DNA from: JAPWJZ01 sp965279315 | Lineage (GTDB): Bacteria > Pseudomonadota > Alphaproteobacteria > Micavibrionales > UBA2020 | Reading direction: 5' to 3' | NCBI GenBank assembly: GCA_965279315.1 | Contig: OZ257145.1 | Location: 2,666,001 to 2,730,000, forward strand | DNA length: 64,000 nt | Part shown: piece after piece, positions 1 to 7,661 of the stretch | Position numbering within the stretch: position 1 is the stretch's first letter | How the letters are laid out: every line of letters starts with the position of its first letter | Translations under genes and position numbers: made by a program | The notes under the pieces: generated by a model | Databases searched by the model: none | The model's input: the letters and a program-made list of their open reading frames with translations, nothing else | Told to the model about the DNA's origin: nothing

Positions 1-546
1 GGCGATATGTTCGGCGAGGCGGCGATTTTTGGCGGCGCCGGCTATCCCTTCTCCGCCGCAGCCGCCGAAGACGCCAAAGTTTTTGAAATTCCCGGTGATA
101 CGCTCCGCACATTGGCGAAACAGGACCATGACGTGATGGTGCGGGTGATGGATTCGATGTCGCGCGAATTGCGGAACTTGCAGATGCAGAACGAACACCT
201 TGCCTTGATGAGCGCACCGCAGCGCGTCGGCTGCCTGTTGCTGCAATTTTCAGCGGGGCTGACGGGCGCTGGCGGCGGATTCACCCTGCCCTATGATAAG
301 TCGCTGGCGGCGGCGCGGCTGGGCATGAAACCCGAAACATTTTCACGCGCCCTGTCTCAATTGAAACCCGTCGGCGTATCGGTCGATGGCGCAGATGTGA
401 AAATCGCGAGCTTCGCCAATCTGGTAGATTATTGTTGCGCCCATTGTTCCGCATTGCCCGGCGAATGCCCCGGTTCCCGCGCAGAAAACTGCGACCGCGC
501 AGCGACCTGCCCGGGACGGCGCGTCATCAAAATCACCGAGAAATAA
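1..546 (+). CDS. Crp/Fnr-family transcriptional regulator, C-terminal part (partial)
   Basis: The reading frame is open from the first base, so the N-terminal half lies outside the window. The visible part begins in the cyclic-nucleotide-binding-like beta roll (GDMFGEAAIF), passes a long dimerisation helix (VMDSMSRELRNLQMQNEHL) and enters a winged helix-turn-helix with the typical LGMKPETFSRAL recognition helix. This is the Crp/Fnr family layout; the effector cannot be told without the N-terminus. The last 40 residues are unusual, with six cysteines and a histidine (CCAHC, GEC, ENC, ATC), which could bind metal or sense redox state. The next gene is convergent and begins after 1 nt. Confidence 0.85.
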   Translation, partial: GDMFGEAAIFGGAGYPFSAAAAEDAKVFEIPGDTLRTLAKQDHDVMVRVMDSMSRELRNLQMQNEHLALMSAPQRVGCLLLQFSAGLTGAGGGFTLPYDKSLAAARLGMKPETFSRALSQLKPVGVSVDGADVKIASFANLVDYCCAHCSALPGECPGSRAENCDRAATCPGRRVIKITEK

Positions 547-547
547 T

Positions 548-1054
548 TTAGATCGCAGGCGCTGCCGGCGGCTTGTATTTCGGCTTGCCAAGGTCGGGCG
601 CGTCGATGTCGGGCTTTTTCGGCGCGGTTTCGCCGGTCAGCTTGTTCATCGTGTTTTCAAGTTCTTCCAATCGCGCCTGCAGCCCCTCGATCTTGCGTTT
701 CGCGGCGGGGGAGAATTCATCCTCCAGCCCTTTTTTCAGCGTCGGGTTGCGGCGCTCGAAATCGGCGCGTTCGTTTTGCAGCGCTGTGATGGTGCGGTCG
801 ACTTCCTGCAACGCTTTTTCCAGGCGCTTCACTTCGCGGCGATAGGTGACGAAGCTGAGGCCACTCATGGCCGCAAGCGCGGTGCCAAGCCCGCCCAATA
901 ATGCCATGTCAGCCGCAACAGCCAGCACACCGACGCCGGTCCAGAACCCAAGCTGGATTCCCTCGCGGCGCGATGCAGTCTTGAACGCCAGCCAGCGGTC
1001 AGTCAGCTGGCGGCGTTTGTCTTCAAGCGGACGAAGCGGATCGTGTTCAGCCAT
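548..1054 (-). CDS. Hypothetical membrane protein with C-terminal coiled coil
   Basis: Function not recognised. The 168-aa protein has a basic N-terminus, a hydrophobic stretch of about 35 residues (roughly 35-70) that could form one or two membrane helices, then a long charged heptad-rich helix (KRLEKALQEVDRTITALQ and onward) and a Pro/Lys-rich tail. I chose the ATG at 1054 because GAAGG precedes it and it follows the amidohydrolase stop by 2 nt. An in-frame ATG at 1075 would overlap that gene. It is probably co-transcribed with the upstream M20 amidohydrolase. Confidence 0.65.
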   Translation of the reverse strand: MAEHDPLRPLEDKRRQLTDRWLAFKTASRREGIQLGFWTGVGVLAVAADMALLGGLGTALAAMSGLSFVTYRREVKRLEKALQEVDRTITALQNERADFERRNPTLKKGLEDEFSPAAKRKIEGLQARLEELENTMNKLTGETAPKKPDIDAPDLGKPKYKPPAAPAI

Positions 1055-1056
1055 TT

Positions 1057-2232
1057 TTATTTCGCCTTCAGCCATGTTTCAGCCATGCGCACCCAATAGG
1101 CGGCACCGACCGGCAGCACATCGTCGTTGAAATCGTAATGCGGGTTATGCAGGCCGGGATCGTTCGCGGTCTTGCCGGCGCCAAGCGCGATATACGCGCC
1201 GGGCGATGCCTGCAGGAAATACGCGAAATCTTCGCCACCCATCGTGGGGGTGAAGGGCAGGACTTTATCTTTGCCCACAACATCCGCCGCAACCTTGCGC
1301 GCAAATTCGGTTTCGGCAACCGAATTGACGACCGAAGGATAACCCTGTTTCCATGTCACTTCGACATTCGCGCCGAACGCATCGGCAACCGATTTCACGA
1401 CATGGCGGAGTTTTTCCTCCAGCATCTTGCGCGTCTCCGGCTTGAACGCGCGCACGGTGCCCCCAAGCTCGACGGTATCGGGAACGACGTTCAGGCTTTC
1501 GGTGCCCGCATGGAATTTACAGACCGAAATCACCGCGCTGTCGGCGGGATCGACGGTGCGCGACACGATGTGCTGGATCGCGGATACAATCTGCGCGCCG
1601 CAGACGATCGGGTCAATCGTGGTATGCGGGAATGCGGCATGGCCGCCCTTGCCCTGCACAGTCACGCGAAAGGTGTCTGTCGAGGCAGTCATCGGGCCTT
1701 CGCAAATCGCAAAAGTGCCTTCGGGCTGCCACGGCCAGTTGTGCATGCCGAACACGGCCTCGCACGGGAATTTGTCGAAGAAACCTTCCTGCACCATCAC
1801 ATTGCCGCCGCCGCCGCCTTCTTCCGCAGGCTGGAAAATCGCATAGACCGTGCCGTCGAAATCGCGCGTTTCGGCAAGGTGTTTTGTCGCCGCCAGCAGC
1901 ATGGCGGTGTGGCCGTCATGGCCGCAGGCATGCATCTTGCCGGAGATTTTCGACGAATGTTTGCAGTTCGTTTCTTCAAGGATGTTGAGTGCGTCAAGAT
2001 CCGCGCGCAGGCCGAGGCCGCGTTTCGACGAACCGTTCTTGCCCTTGATGATACCCACAACGGCGGTCTTCGCCATGCCACGATGGATTTCAACTCCCCA
2101 GCCCTCCAGCAGTTTCGCCACGTAATCGGAGGTGTTCACTTCCTCGAACGCGGTTTCGGGATGCTGGTGGATGTGCTGGCGCCAGCTTTTGAATTCATCA
2201 TTCTGGCTTTGCAGTTTTTTAAGAACGGACAT
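1057..2232 (-). CDS. M20-family metal-dependent amidohydrolase (hippurate hydrolase/N-acyl amino acid amidohydrolase type)
   Basis: A 391-aa, full-length member of the M20D amidohydrolases, which remove acyl groups from N-acylated amino acids in the cytosol with a dinuclear metal site. Visible motifs are MHACGHDGHT (C103, H105), FQPAEEGGGG (E137/E138), FGMHNWPW (H164), the GKGGHAAFPH dimerisation-domain motif, GGEDFAYF and a C-terminal LHNPHYDFND histidine. These match the expected metal ligands and catalytic Glu. The substrate cannot be told from sequence. It heads a two-gene unit with the coiled-coil membrane protein; the gene upstream ends 14 nt before its start. Confidence 0.93.
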   Translation of the reverse strand: MSVLKKLQSQNDEFKSWRQHIHQHPETAFEEVNTSDYVAKLLEGWGVEIHRGMAKTAVVGIIKGKNGSSKRGLGLRADLDALNILEETNCKHSSKISGKMHACGHDGHTAMLLAATKHLAETRDFDGTVYAIFQPAEEGGGGGNVMVQEGFFDKFPCEAVFGMHNWPWQPEGTFAICEGPMTASTDTFRVTVQGKGGHAAFPHTTIDPIVCGAQIVSAIQHIVSRTVDPADSAVISVCKFHAGTESLNVVPDTVELGGTVRAFKPETRKMLEEKLRHVVKSVADAFGANVEVTWKQGYPSVVNSVAETEFARKVAADVVGKDKVLPFTPTMGGEDFAYFLQASPGAYIALGAGKTANDPGLHNPHYDFNDDVLPVGAAYWVRMAETWLKAK

Positions 2233-2246
2233 TCGTATTTCCCCTG

Positions 2247-3002
2247 TTATCTAAAGAATTTTTTCAGCCACTTGTCGCGGCGCTGATGCATGTTCTGGTT
2301 TTTGTCGGGCGCGTTCACGTCGCCGAAATCGCGGGTGGCGAGGTTTTTGATCTCGTCCTTGAACATCTTGAAGAACGTGGATTTGTTGAAATCCAGCTCG
2401 ATCTGCTCGCCGGTTTTTTTATTGGTGATGACCGGATTGGCAACGGCATTTTCCATCCATGTCGCCATCGTGGGCAGCGCTTCCATGCCGCAGACATACC
2501 AGTCGTTTTTCGTGGCATGGCCGTGCGTCACGGTTTTCTTTTTCGCTTCCAGCATGGCGTCGGAAGGATCGCCGCCCAGTTCGCACCAGCCAAGCTTCTT
2601 GGCGAGGTTCTGCACAGGAGTGGTCTCCATCTGCGCCACAAACATATTGTCGGGCGGCTCCACCAGGAACGCGCGCAGCGTTTGCATCGCGATCATCGCA
2701 TCGAACAGGCCGGGATAACCGTTCAGCACGCAGCGCGTGGTGCCCAGTTCCTGCCATTTGATATGTTCCACGCCGTGTTCGTCCTTCGCGCTATGCGCGT
2801 AGGTGATGGAGGCTGCGACAATCGTGCCCTTTTCGTCCTCGACAATCACGACCGCGCCGTCCTCGGTCAGCTGCTTCATCAGCTCCGTCTGGCGTTTCAG
2901 CACGTTCTGGTGCGAATTGAGGTCATAGAAATCCGAAATCTTGGCGAAATCGGCATCCTGCGAAAAGCGGATGAAATATTTGGGCGGTTTGGCGTCGGTC
3001 AC
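2247..3002 (-). CDS. GNAT-like acyltransferase paralogue, copy 2
   Basis: A 251-aa protein closely similar to the gene just upstream. Both share FIRFS, an FY.LN.H.NV.KR segment, EDGAVV.(V/I)ED, IVAAS.TY, LNGYPGLFDAMI.MQTLRAFLVEPP, NDWYVCG/NNWYVCG.EALPTMAT and a C-terminal QRRDKWLK.FFR. The N-terminal half resembles a GNAT fold, but no acceptor can be assigned. I chose GTG at 3002 because GGAGAG sits 6 nt upstream and the resulting N-terminus (VTDAKPPKYFIRF) aligns with the paralogue. A longer in-frame start at 3089 would overlap the upstream gene by 74 nt. The two copies look like a tandem duplication within one operon. Confidence 0.75.
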   Translation of the reverse strand: MTDAKPPKYFIRFSQDADFAKISDFYDLNSHQNVLKRQTELMKQLTEDGAVVIVEDEKGTIVAASITYAHSAKDEHGVEHIKWQELGTTRCVLNGYPGLFDAMIAMQTLRAFLVEPPDNMFVAQMETTPVQNLAKKLGWCELGGDPSDAMLEAKKKTVTHGHATKNDWYVCGMEALPTMATWMENAVANPVITNKKTGEQIELDFNKSTFFKMFKDEIKNLATRDFGDVNAPDKNQNMHQRRDKWLKKFFR

Positions 3003-3015
3003 TTGGTCTCTCCGT

Positions 3016-3801
3016 TTACCTGAAGAAGTTTTTGAGCCACTTGTCCCTGCGCTGACGCACATTCTGCTGTTCGTCAGGTTTTTCCACATCGCCGTAAGTT
3101 TTGTTGGCCAGTACCCGGATTTCCGGGCCGAACAGTTTGAAGAAGGTCGAACGGCTGTAGTCCAGCTCGATCCTCTCCCCTGTTTTCTTGTTTTCTAAAA
3201 TCGGGTCGTCGATTGATTTCACCATGCGCGTCGCCATGGTGGGCAGCGCTTCAAGGCCGCAGACATACCAGTTGTTGGCGTTCACGTTCGCGGCATCGGC
3301 GGGATCGACGCTTCTGATTTTCGCATCCATCAAATCCTGCGGCATCACGCTCATGCGGCGCCAGCCCAGCGCCTCCGCCATGCCCTGCACGGGCGCGGTG
3401 TGCATCTGCGCAACGAAAGTTGATTCAGGCGGCTCCACCAGGAATGCGCGCAGCGTCTGCATCGTGATCATCGCGTCGAACAGGCCGGGATAGCCGTTCA
3501 GGACAATTCTTGTCGTCCCGACTTCCTGCCATTGCACGCGCTCCACACCGCCTTTATCAATCGTCTTGTGCGGATAGGTCATGGAGGCGGCGACAATCTG
3601 GCCGCCCGCGTCCTCGATCAAAACGACCGCGCCGTCCTCGATCAATTGTTTCATCAGCGCCTGTTCGCGCTTGCGGACATTCTTGTGCGCGTTAAGTTCA
3701 TAGAACTCCATGAGGTTGTCATGGTCGCTCGCATTCGAAAAGCGGATGAACAGTTTTTTCGGCGCGTCCGTCACGTAAAGCCTTTTGCTGGATCGCGGCA
3801 C
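3016..3801 (-). CDS. GNAT-like acyltransferase paralogue, copy 1
   Basis: A 261-aa protein (251-252 aa if the in-frame GTG at 3774 is the true start, which would match the N-terminus of its paralogue exactly). The N-terminal half resembles a GNAT acyltransferase, with an internal IVAASMTY strand and GTTRIVLNGYPGLFDA. The C-terminal half (NNWYVCGLEALPTM to QRRDKWLKNFFR) is shared only with the copy downstream. No signal peptide or membrane segment is seen. It is first in a run of four minus-strand genes ending at 548. The acceptor substrate is unknown. Confidence 0.72.
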   Translation of the reverse strand: MPRSSKRLYVTDAPKKLFIRFSNASDHDNLMEFYELNAHKNVRKREQALMKQLIEDGAVVLIEDAGGQIVAASMTYPHKTIDKGGVERVQWQEVGTTRIVLNGYPGLFDAMITMQTLRAFLVEPPESTFVAQMHTAPVQGMAEALGWRRMSVMPQDLMDAKIRSVDPADAANVNANNWYVCGLEALPTMATRMVKSIDDPILENKKTGERIELDYSRSTFFKLFGPEIRVLANKTYGDVEKPDEQQNVRQRRDKWLKNFFR

Positions 3802-3924
3802 ATAGACTCGGCCGCAGTTTTTATTCCAAAATCGGTTTGCTTTAAGAAACTTTTATACTGAAATATCGAGGCTCTGACCAGAGGGGTTCTAAAAACACCA
3901 CGCCATTTTCCACCATCTTATAAT

Positions 3925-3939
3925 TTAACAACCTCTTAA
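3925..3939. promoter_or_regulatory. CtrA-type box TTAA-N7-TTAA upstream of small secreted protein
   Basis: The sequence TTAACAACCTCTTAA is a perfect match to the CtrA consensus of Caulobacter and relatives (TTAA, seven bases, TTAA). It lies 86 nt upstream of the ATG at 4025 and about 45 nt upstream of a perfect TATAAT at 3984-3989. That -10 has no good -35 at the right distance, as expected for an activator-dependent promoter. The match is seen directly; binding by CtrA is inferred. Confidence 0.5.
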
Positions 3940-4024
3940 CTTCCGGAAATAAAGGCTGCGCAGGGTTGTTAACCATCCCCGCGTATAATCTGGTGAAAGC
4001 TCACAACAACGAAAGGAAAATACA

Positions 4025-4336
4025 ATGCTTAATAAAATGATGATTGCCGCGATCGCCATGACCGTGATGACTGCGAGCGTTGCCCGTGCCGAGGAAGCTG
4101 CAGGCGCTGCCGGCGGCGGCGGTGGCGGCAGTCCTGAAAAATTCCAGGAACATAAACAGAAGATCCTGGCCAAGATCGACGAACGCATTGCCGAAGGCCA
4201 GAAACGCCGCGCCTGCGTTGCAGCGGCTGGCGATGTGACCGCACTGAAGGCATGTATGCCCGAACGCAAAGGCGGCCGTGAAGGCGGCGGCATGATGCGC
4301 CATAAACGTGACGGCGGCGGTGACTCCGCCCAGTAA
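4025..4336 (+). CDS. Small secreted/periplasmic hypothetical protein
   Basis: A 103-aa protein with a signal peptide (MLNKMMIAAIAMTVMTASVARA, cleavage near residue 22), a glycine run, a helical EKFQEHKQKILAKIDERIA stretch, two cysteines (RRAC and KACMPERK) that could form a disulfide, and a Gly/Arg-rich tail. The ORF starts behind GAAAGGA. Function not recognised. A TATAAT at 3984-3989 and a CtrA-type box at 3925-3939 lie upstream; a strong hairpin terminator follows at 4347. Confidence 0.7.
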   Translation: MLNKMMIAAIAMTVMTASVARAEEAAGAAGGGGGGSPEKFQEHKQKILAKIDERIAEGQKRRACVAAAGDVTALKACMPERKGGREGGGMMRHKRDGGGDSAQ

Positions 4337-4346
4337 TCAAACGAAT

Positions 4347-4391
4347 AAAAACGCCGGCGCGGGGGAAACCCTTGCGCCGGCGTTTTTTTTG
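4347..4391. terminator. Bidirectional Rho-independent terminator
   Basis: ACGCCGGCGC at 4351-4360 pairs perfectly with GCGCCGGCGT at 4374-4383, flanked by AAAA on the left and a run of eight T on the right. It sits between two convergent genes and can serve both, more strongly the plus-strand one. Confidence 0.85.
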
Positions 4392-4400
4392 TTTTCAGGC

Positions 4401-5276
4401 TTAGCGTGCGATGACGGTGCCGTTCAGGTCAACCAACTGGCCATTGGCATTGATGTACTGCCCGTTCTGGTTCACAAGCCGTCCCGTCGAGTCCGAGAAC
4501 ACGCCCGTCGCAAGGACGCTGCCATTCGTGCTGACAAGGCGACCCTGGCTGTCAATATAAGTGCCCACGCTGAGCGCGCGGCCTTGGCTGTCAAGGATGC
4601 TTGTGCCACGCACCTGCGCACCGGTAATGACGCGCCCAGAATTATCCAGCACCGTTCCCGATTGCAGGCGGAGGTAATTCTGGTTGTTGACCAGCAACGA
4701 ATTACCCGCCGTGTTCAAGTTGCCCGTGACGCTGGTATTGGCCTGAGTGCCGACGGTGGTGCCGTTCAGTGAGCCGGTGGTTCCCACGGTACCGACCGTA
4801 CCGGTGGTGGCGGTCGCGCCGACTGTCCCCGTATTGTCCAGAACGCTTTGCGTATTTACGCTGTCGAGCGTACTGGGGGGAACAGATCCCGCACCGGACG
4901 AGGTATTGGTGTTCGCGACACCGCCGTTAATGGCCCCTGCTCCGCTGTTGAGCGTTGCAGGACCAGTCGTGGCTGCGCCTGTTGTGCTCGTTGCGCCGAT
5001 AGCGGCTGCCGTGCCACCAGACATGCCTGTGCCTGTTCCGCCAGCCGCGCCCTGTTGCGCGGTTCCGGGCGCTGCGATAGCGCCGCCGGGGGTGCGGCCA
5101 TAGGTGGCGCCCGCCTGGCTGCCTTTACCTCCGCCCGCGCCGGGGCCTGCCGCTGCGGCAGAACCGGCTGCAGCGCCCGCTGCGCCTGCCTGCGATCCGG
5201 CCTTTTGCGCCGCTGCGGGCATGGAAAGGGCAAGAAGCACGACCAGCGCCGTGGATGATTTAAGAATGTTTTTCAT
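4401..5276 (-). CDS. Secreted Gly/Ala/Thr-rich repeat protein
   Basis: A 291-aa protein with a clear signal peptide (MKNILKSSTALVVLLALSMPAAAQ), then a low-complexity region of about 170 residues rich in Gly, Ala and Thr. The C-terminal 90 residues are built from short repeats of the form (V/I)LD(N/S).GR.(I/L/V), for example TVLDNSGRVI, SILDSQGRAL, TYIDSQGRLV, VFSDSTGRLV, QLVDLNGTVI, about 14-18 residues apart. Such repeats suggest a small beta-solenoid or a surface binding module, but I do not recognise the family. GGAGG lies 6 nt before the ATG. A 6-bp inverted repeat TTGGAA/TTCCAA (5302-5321) upstream may be an operator. Confidence 0.7.
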   Translation of the reverse strand: MKNILKSSTALVVLLALSMPAAAQKAGSQAGAAGAAAGSAAAAGPGAGGGKGSQAGATYGRTPGGAIAAPGTAQQGAAGGTGTGMSGGTAAAIGATSTTGAATTGPATLNSGAGAINGGVANTNTSSGAGSVPPSTLDSVNTQSVLDNTGTVGATATTGTVGTVGTTGSLNGTTVGTQANTSVTGNLNTAGNSLLVNNQNYLRLQSGTVLDNSGRVITGAQVRGTSILDSQGRALSVGTYIDSQGRLVSTNGSVLATGVFSDSTGRLVNQNGQYINANGQLVDLNGTVIAR

Positions 5277-5348
5277 GGCTGTCCTCCATAGGTATTTTTT
5301 ATTGGAAACTCGCTATTCCAACGATGGTGGAGCCAGTACGTTCCTTAA

Positions 5349-6344
5349 TTATATGCCGGGTTTGGGTGCTCTCGGACGCAGCAGGCCGAAGGTGCGGTCG
5401 AGGTTTTCAATGGAATCAGCGATTAAAGCCGCATTATTGGGCTGATACCCGCCGCCGAACAGCATGGCGATGGGGATTTCTTTTTCCAGCGCGTATTTGA
5501 AGACCATTTCGTCGCGTTCCATCACGCCATGGCGGGAAACGGCGGCGCGGCCCAGACGGTCGCCGTCCAGAATGTCCGTGCCCGCGATGTAGAAAATAAA
5601 GTCCGGCGTAAAATCTTTGTCTGCGTCACTCAGCACGCGTTCAATCACCGGCAGGTATTCGGCGTCATTCGCATAGAGCCCCATGCCCTGCCCCACATTG
5701 ATGCGGTCTTGCGCATTTTCATCCTTGGGGAACAGGTTTTTCGCATAGACATCGACGATGAACACATTCGCGTCATCCTTGAAATCATGCGCATAGCCAT
5801 CGCCCTGATGTGCGTCGAGGTCGATGATCATGACTTTTTGAATTTCGGGATGCTTTGCGCGCAAGGACTGCACCGCCAGCGTCACATCGGCAATTGCGCA
5901 GAAACCGTGGCCGTTATCGGCGGAAGCATGATGGTATCCGCCGCCGAGGTTGACCGACCACCCCTGCTCCAGCGCAGCCTCGCCCGCCATGATTGATCCC
6001 GCCGCCTGATAGCGCATGGGGTCGAGGATTTTCTCGTCGATATCGGCCATCGTCATGTCGCCGACCGCCTTCACCTCGAACATCTTGGCGAGCGACTGGG
6101 GTTCGTGCAGGCGCTGCAAATGCGCCGGGGTGTGAACAGCAGCAAGGTCGGCATCGGTCAGTTTCGCGGGAGCGATTTCCTGACCTTGTGCAATCAGGCC
6201 GCGTTTCACCAGTTCGTTGAAGACATGGCTGGACTTGCGGATATCGACGGGATGCACGGAATCCGCCACTTCGACCGTCAAATCATATGACGGACTGTAA
6301 ATGACGGGTTTGCGCCCCGCGCTGTTGAATGCCTGCTGTGCCAT
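5349..6344 (-). CDS. Class IV (HDAC11-like) histone deacetylase-family protein
   Basis: A 331-aa Zn-dependent deacetylase-fold protein. Active-site features are GGGYHHAS (H138, H139), GFCAIADVTLA, IDLDAHQGDG (Zn ligands D177 and H179), AGTDILDGDRLG (third ligand D257) and a late GGGYQ. The combination DVY..N.FP and AGTDILDGDRLG resembles eukaryotic HDAC11 more than acetoin-utilisation AcuC proteins. The bacterial substrate is unknown; deacylation or deacetylation of a small amine or of lysine is possible. An ankyrin-repeat gene lies 11 nt upstream on the same strand, so the two are probably co-transcribed. Confidence 0.9.
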   Translation of the reverse strand: MAQQAFNSAGRKPVIYSPSYDLTVEVADSVHPVDIRKSSHVFNELVKRGLIAQGQEIAPAKLTDADLAAVHTPAHLQRLHEPQSLAKMFEVKAVGDMTMADIDEKILDPMRYQAAGSIMAGEAALEQGWSVNLGGGYHHASADNGHGFCAIADVTLAVQSLRAKHPEIQKVMIIDLDAHQGDGYAHDFKDDANVFIVDVYAKNLFPKDENAQDRINVGQGMGLYANDAEYLPVIERVLSDADKDFTPDFIFYIAGTDILDGDRLGRAAVSRHGVMERDEMVFKYALEKEIPIAMLFGGGYQPNNAALIADSIENLDRTFGLLRPRAPKPGI

Positions 6345-6355
6345 GAAACCTTATC

Positions 6356-7072
6356 TTATATGGATTCGATTTTGCGCGCCTTAAATCTTGCGGTCGCGGG
6401 GGCAACATGTTGCTGGCCGCTGCCCTTTCCCACGATGCCAACGATGGCGCTGACTTCCTCACGGAGTTCATCCATCGCGCGCTGTTGCGCTTCCCTCTTG
6501 CAACGCACGTCGCGCACGGCGAGCGCCTGCTCGATAACCTTGGCGGTGGCGTCGCCATTGGATCCAGTGCGTGCCTGCTCCAGCGGCGTCTTGCCTTCCC
6601 AGTCAACCTGATCGAGGTTCGCGCCCTTATCGACCAGCGTTTGCGTATATTTGTAAAGGTTTTCCTTGGCAGCGACCGACAGCGGTGACTGCTTCAGCTC
6701 GTTGACAACGTTCACGTCGATGTTTTTCGCCAGCACCATGTCGGCGATGGGCAGGAAATCGTCATAGCTCTGCTCGAAGCCCGGCTTGTCGAGCGTCATA
6801 TGCAGCACGTTGTCGCCGCGCTTGTTGACGGCGTTCACGTTAGCGTTTTTATCAACCAGCAGCTGGGCGATTTTGGGCAGTCCATGGAGAGCAGTCAGCA
6901 GCAGGGGCGTGTTGCCCTTGTCGTCCGTCTCCTCAAGCAGCGCGCCTGCATCAAGCAGCATCGCCACATATTTCTCATTCGCCACCCATTCGCCCTTACC
7001 GATATGGCTGGTTAATTCCTCTCCCAGCTCCTTCGGTGTTTTCCCGGCGATATTGAATGCTTCTGCGACCAT
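6356..7072 (-). CDS. Ankyrin-repeat protein
   Basis: A 238-aa cytosolic protein with about four ankyrin repeats between residues 30 and 170: LEETDDKGNTPLLLTALHG, VNAVNKRGDNVLHMTL, VNVVNELKQSPLSVAAKE and LDQVDWEGKTPLEQAR. The C-terminus is a basic helix with no known motif. Ankyrin repeats bind protein partners; the partner here is unknown. It is the first gene of a pair with the HDAC11-like deacetylase, so binding that enzyme or its substrate is a reasonable guess. Two other ankyrin genes (42836 and 62182) lie in this window. Confidence 0.85.
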   Translation of the reverse strand: MVAEAFNIAGKTPKELGEELTSHIGKGEWVANEKYVAMLLDAGALLEETDDKGNTPLLLTALHGLPKIAQLLVDKNANVNAVNKRGDNVLHMTLDKPGFEQSYDDFLPIADMVLAKNIDVNVVNELKQSPLSVAAKENLYKYTQTLVDKGANLDQVDWEGKTPLEQARTGSNGDATAKVIEQALAVRDVRCKREAQQRAMDELREEVSAIVGIVGKGSGQQHVAPATARFKARKIESI

Positions 7073-7204
7073 GTAACTTCCCCTGAATTTCTAAATATTA
7101 TAGGTTATTTTTAATATTATGTCAAATACGCACCGCATTCGCCGTAAAGTGACTAACCCTATAATTTTCATAACTTTAATGGCGTACCCCTGCACCATAT
7201 CTTA

Positions 7205-7234
7205 TTGACTCTTTTACTGCTTATTGCGTATTTT
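7205..7234 (+). promoter_or_regulatory. Sigma-70-type promoter of the Fo operon
   Basis: TTGACT at 7205-7210 and TATTTT at 7229-7234 are 18 nt apart, in an AT-rich intergenic region. Transcription would begin near 7241, giving a leader of about 45 nt to the GTG of atpI. Confidence 0.6.
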
Positions 7235-7287
7235 GCCCTCGCAGAATGCGCGCATTCGCGAATGAATGGCTGATCGGAGCGGTATTA

Positions 7288-7659
7288 GTGAGCCTCACAC
7301 CGGAACAATTAAGCCAGAAGATCAAGGAAGCGCGCGCGAAGCAGGGACAAGACCCTGATCCGACCGCGCCGAAACCGGCGCAACCGGGGGATGCCGCGAC
7401 GGCCAAGGCCATGCGCGCGGCAACCGAACTGGTGGCAGCCCTGATGGTGGGCGGGTTTTTGGGGTACTGGCTCGACACTTGGCTGAACACAAAGCCGCTG
7501 TTCATGATCCTGCTGTTTTTCGCTGGATTCGCGGCCGGGTTCCTGAATATCTACCGCGCCCAGACAGGGCAGGAGTTCAAGGTCGGGATGGGCGAGCTTA
7601 CGAAGACAGATAAAGTCGATACCGATAAAGAAGATACAAAGGGCGAAAGGGAACAGTAA
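7288..7659 (+). CDS. atpI: ATP synthase protein I (AtpI/AtpQ family)
   Basis: A 123-aa small membrane protein thought to assist c-ring assembly or Mg2+ supply for the Fo sector. After a charged N-terminus (SLTPEQLSQKIKEARAKQG) come two membrane helices (ELVAALMVGGFLGYWLD and PLFMILLFFAGFAAGFLNIY) and a charged tail. I chose GTG at 7288 because GGAG (7276-7279) lies 8 nt upstream; an ATG at 7246 in the same frame is the alternative. It is the first gene of atpI-B-E-F'-F; the stop is 2 nt before atpB. Confidence 0.88.
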   Translation: MSLTPEQLSQKIKEARAKQGQDPDPTAPKPAQPGDAATAKAMRAATELVAALMVGGFLGYWLDTWLNTKPLFMILLFFAGFAAGFLNIYRAQTGQEFKVGMGELTKTDKVDTDKEDTKGEREQ

Positions 7660-7661
7660 AC

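Noticed and set aside
1138..2286. 382-codon open frame on the plus strand
   Set aside because: Antisense to the M20 amidohydrolase, whose metal-site motifs are complete.
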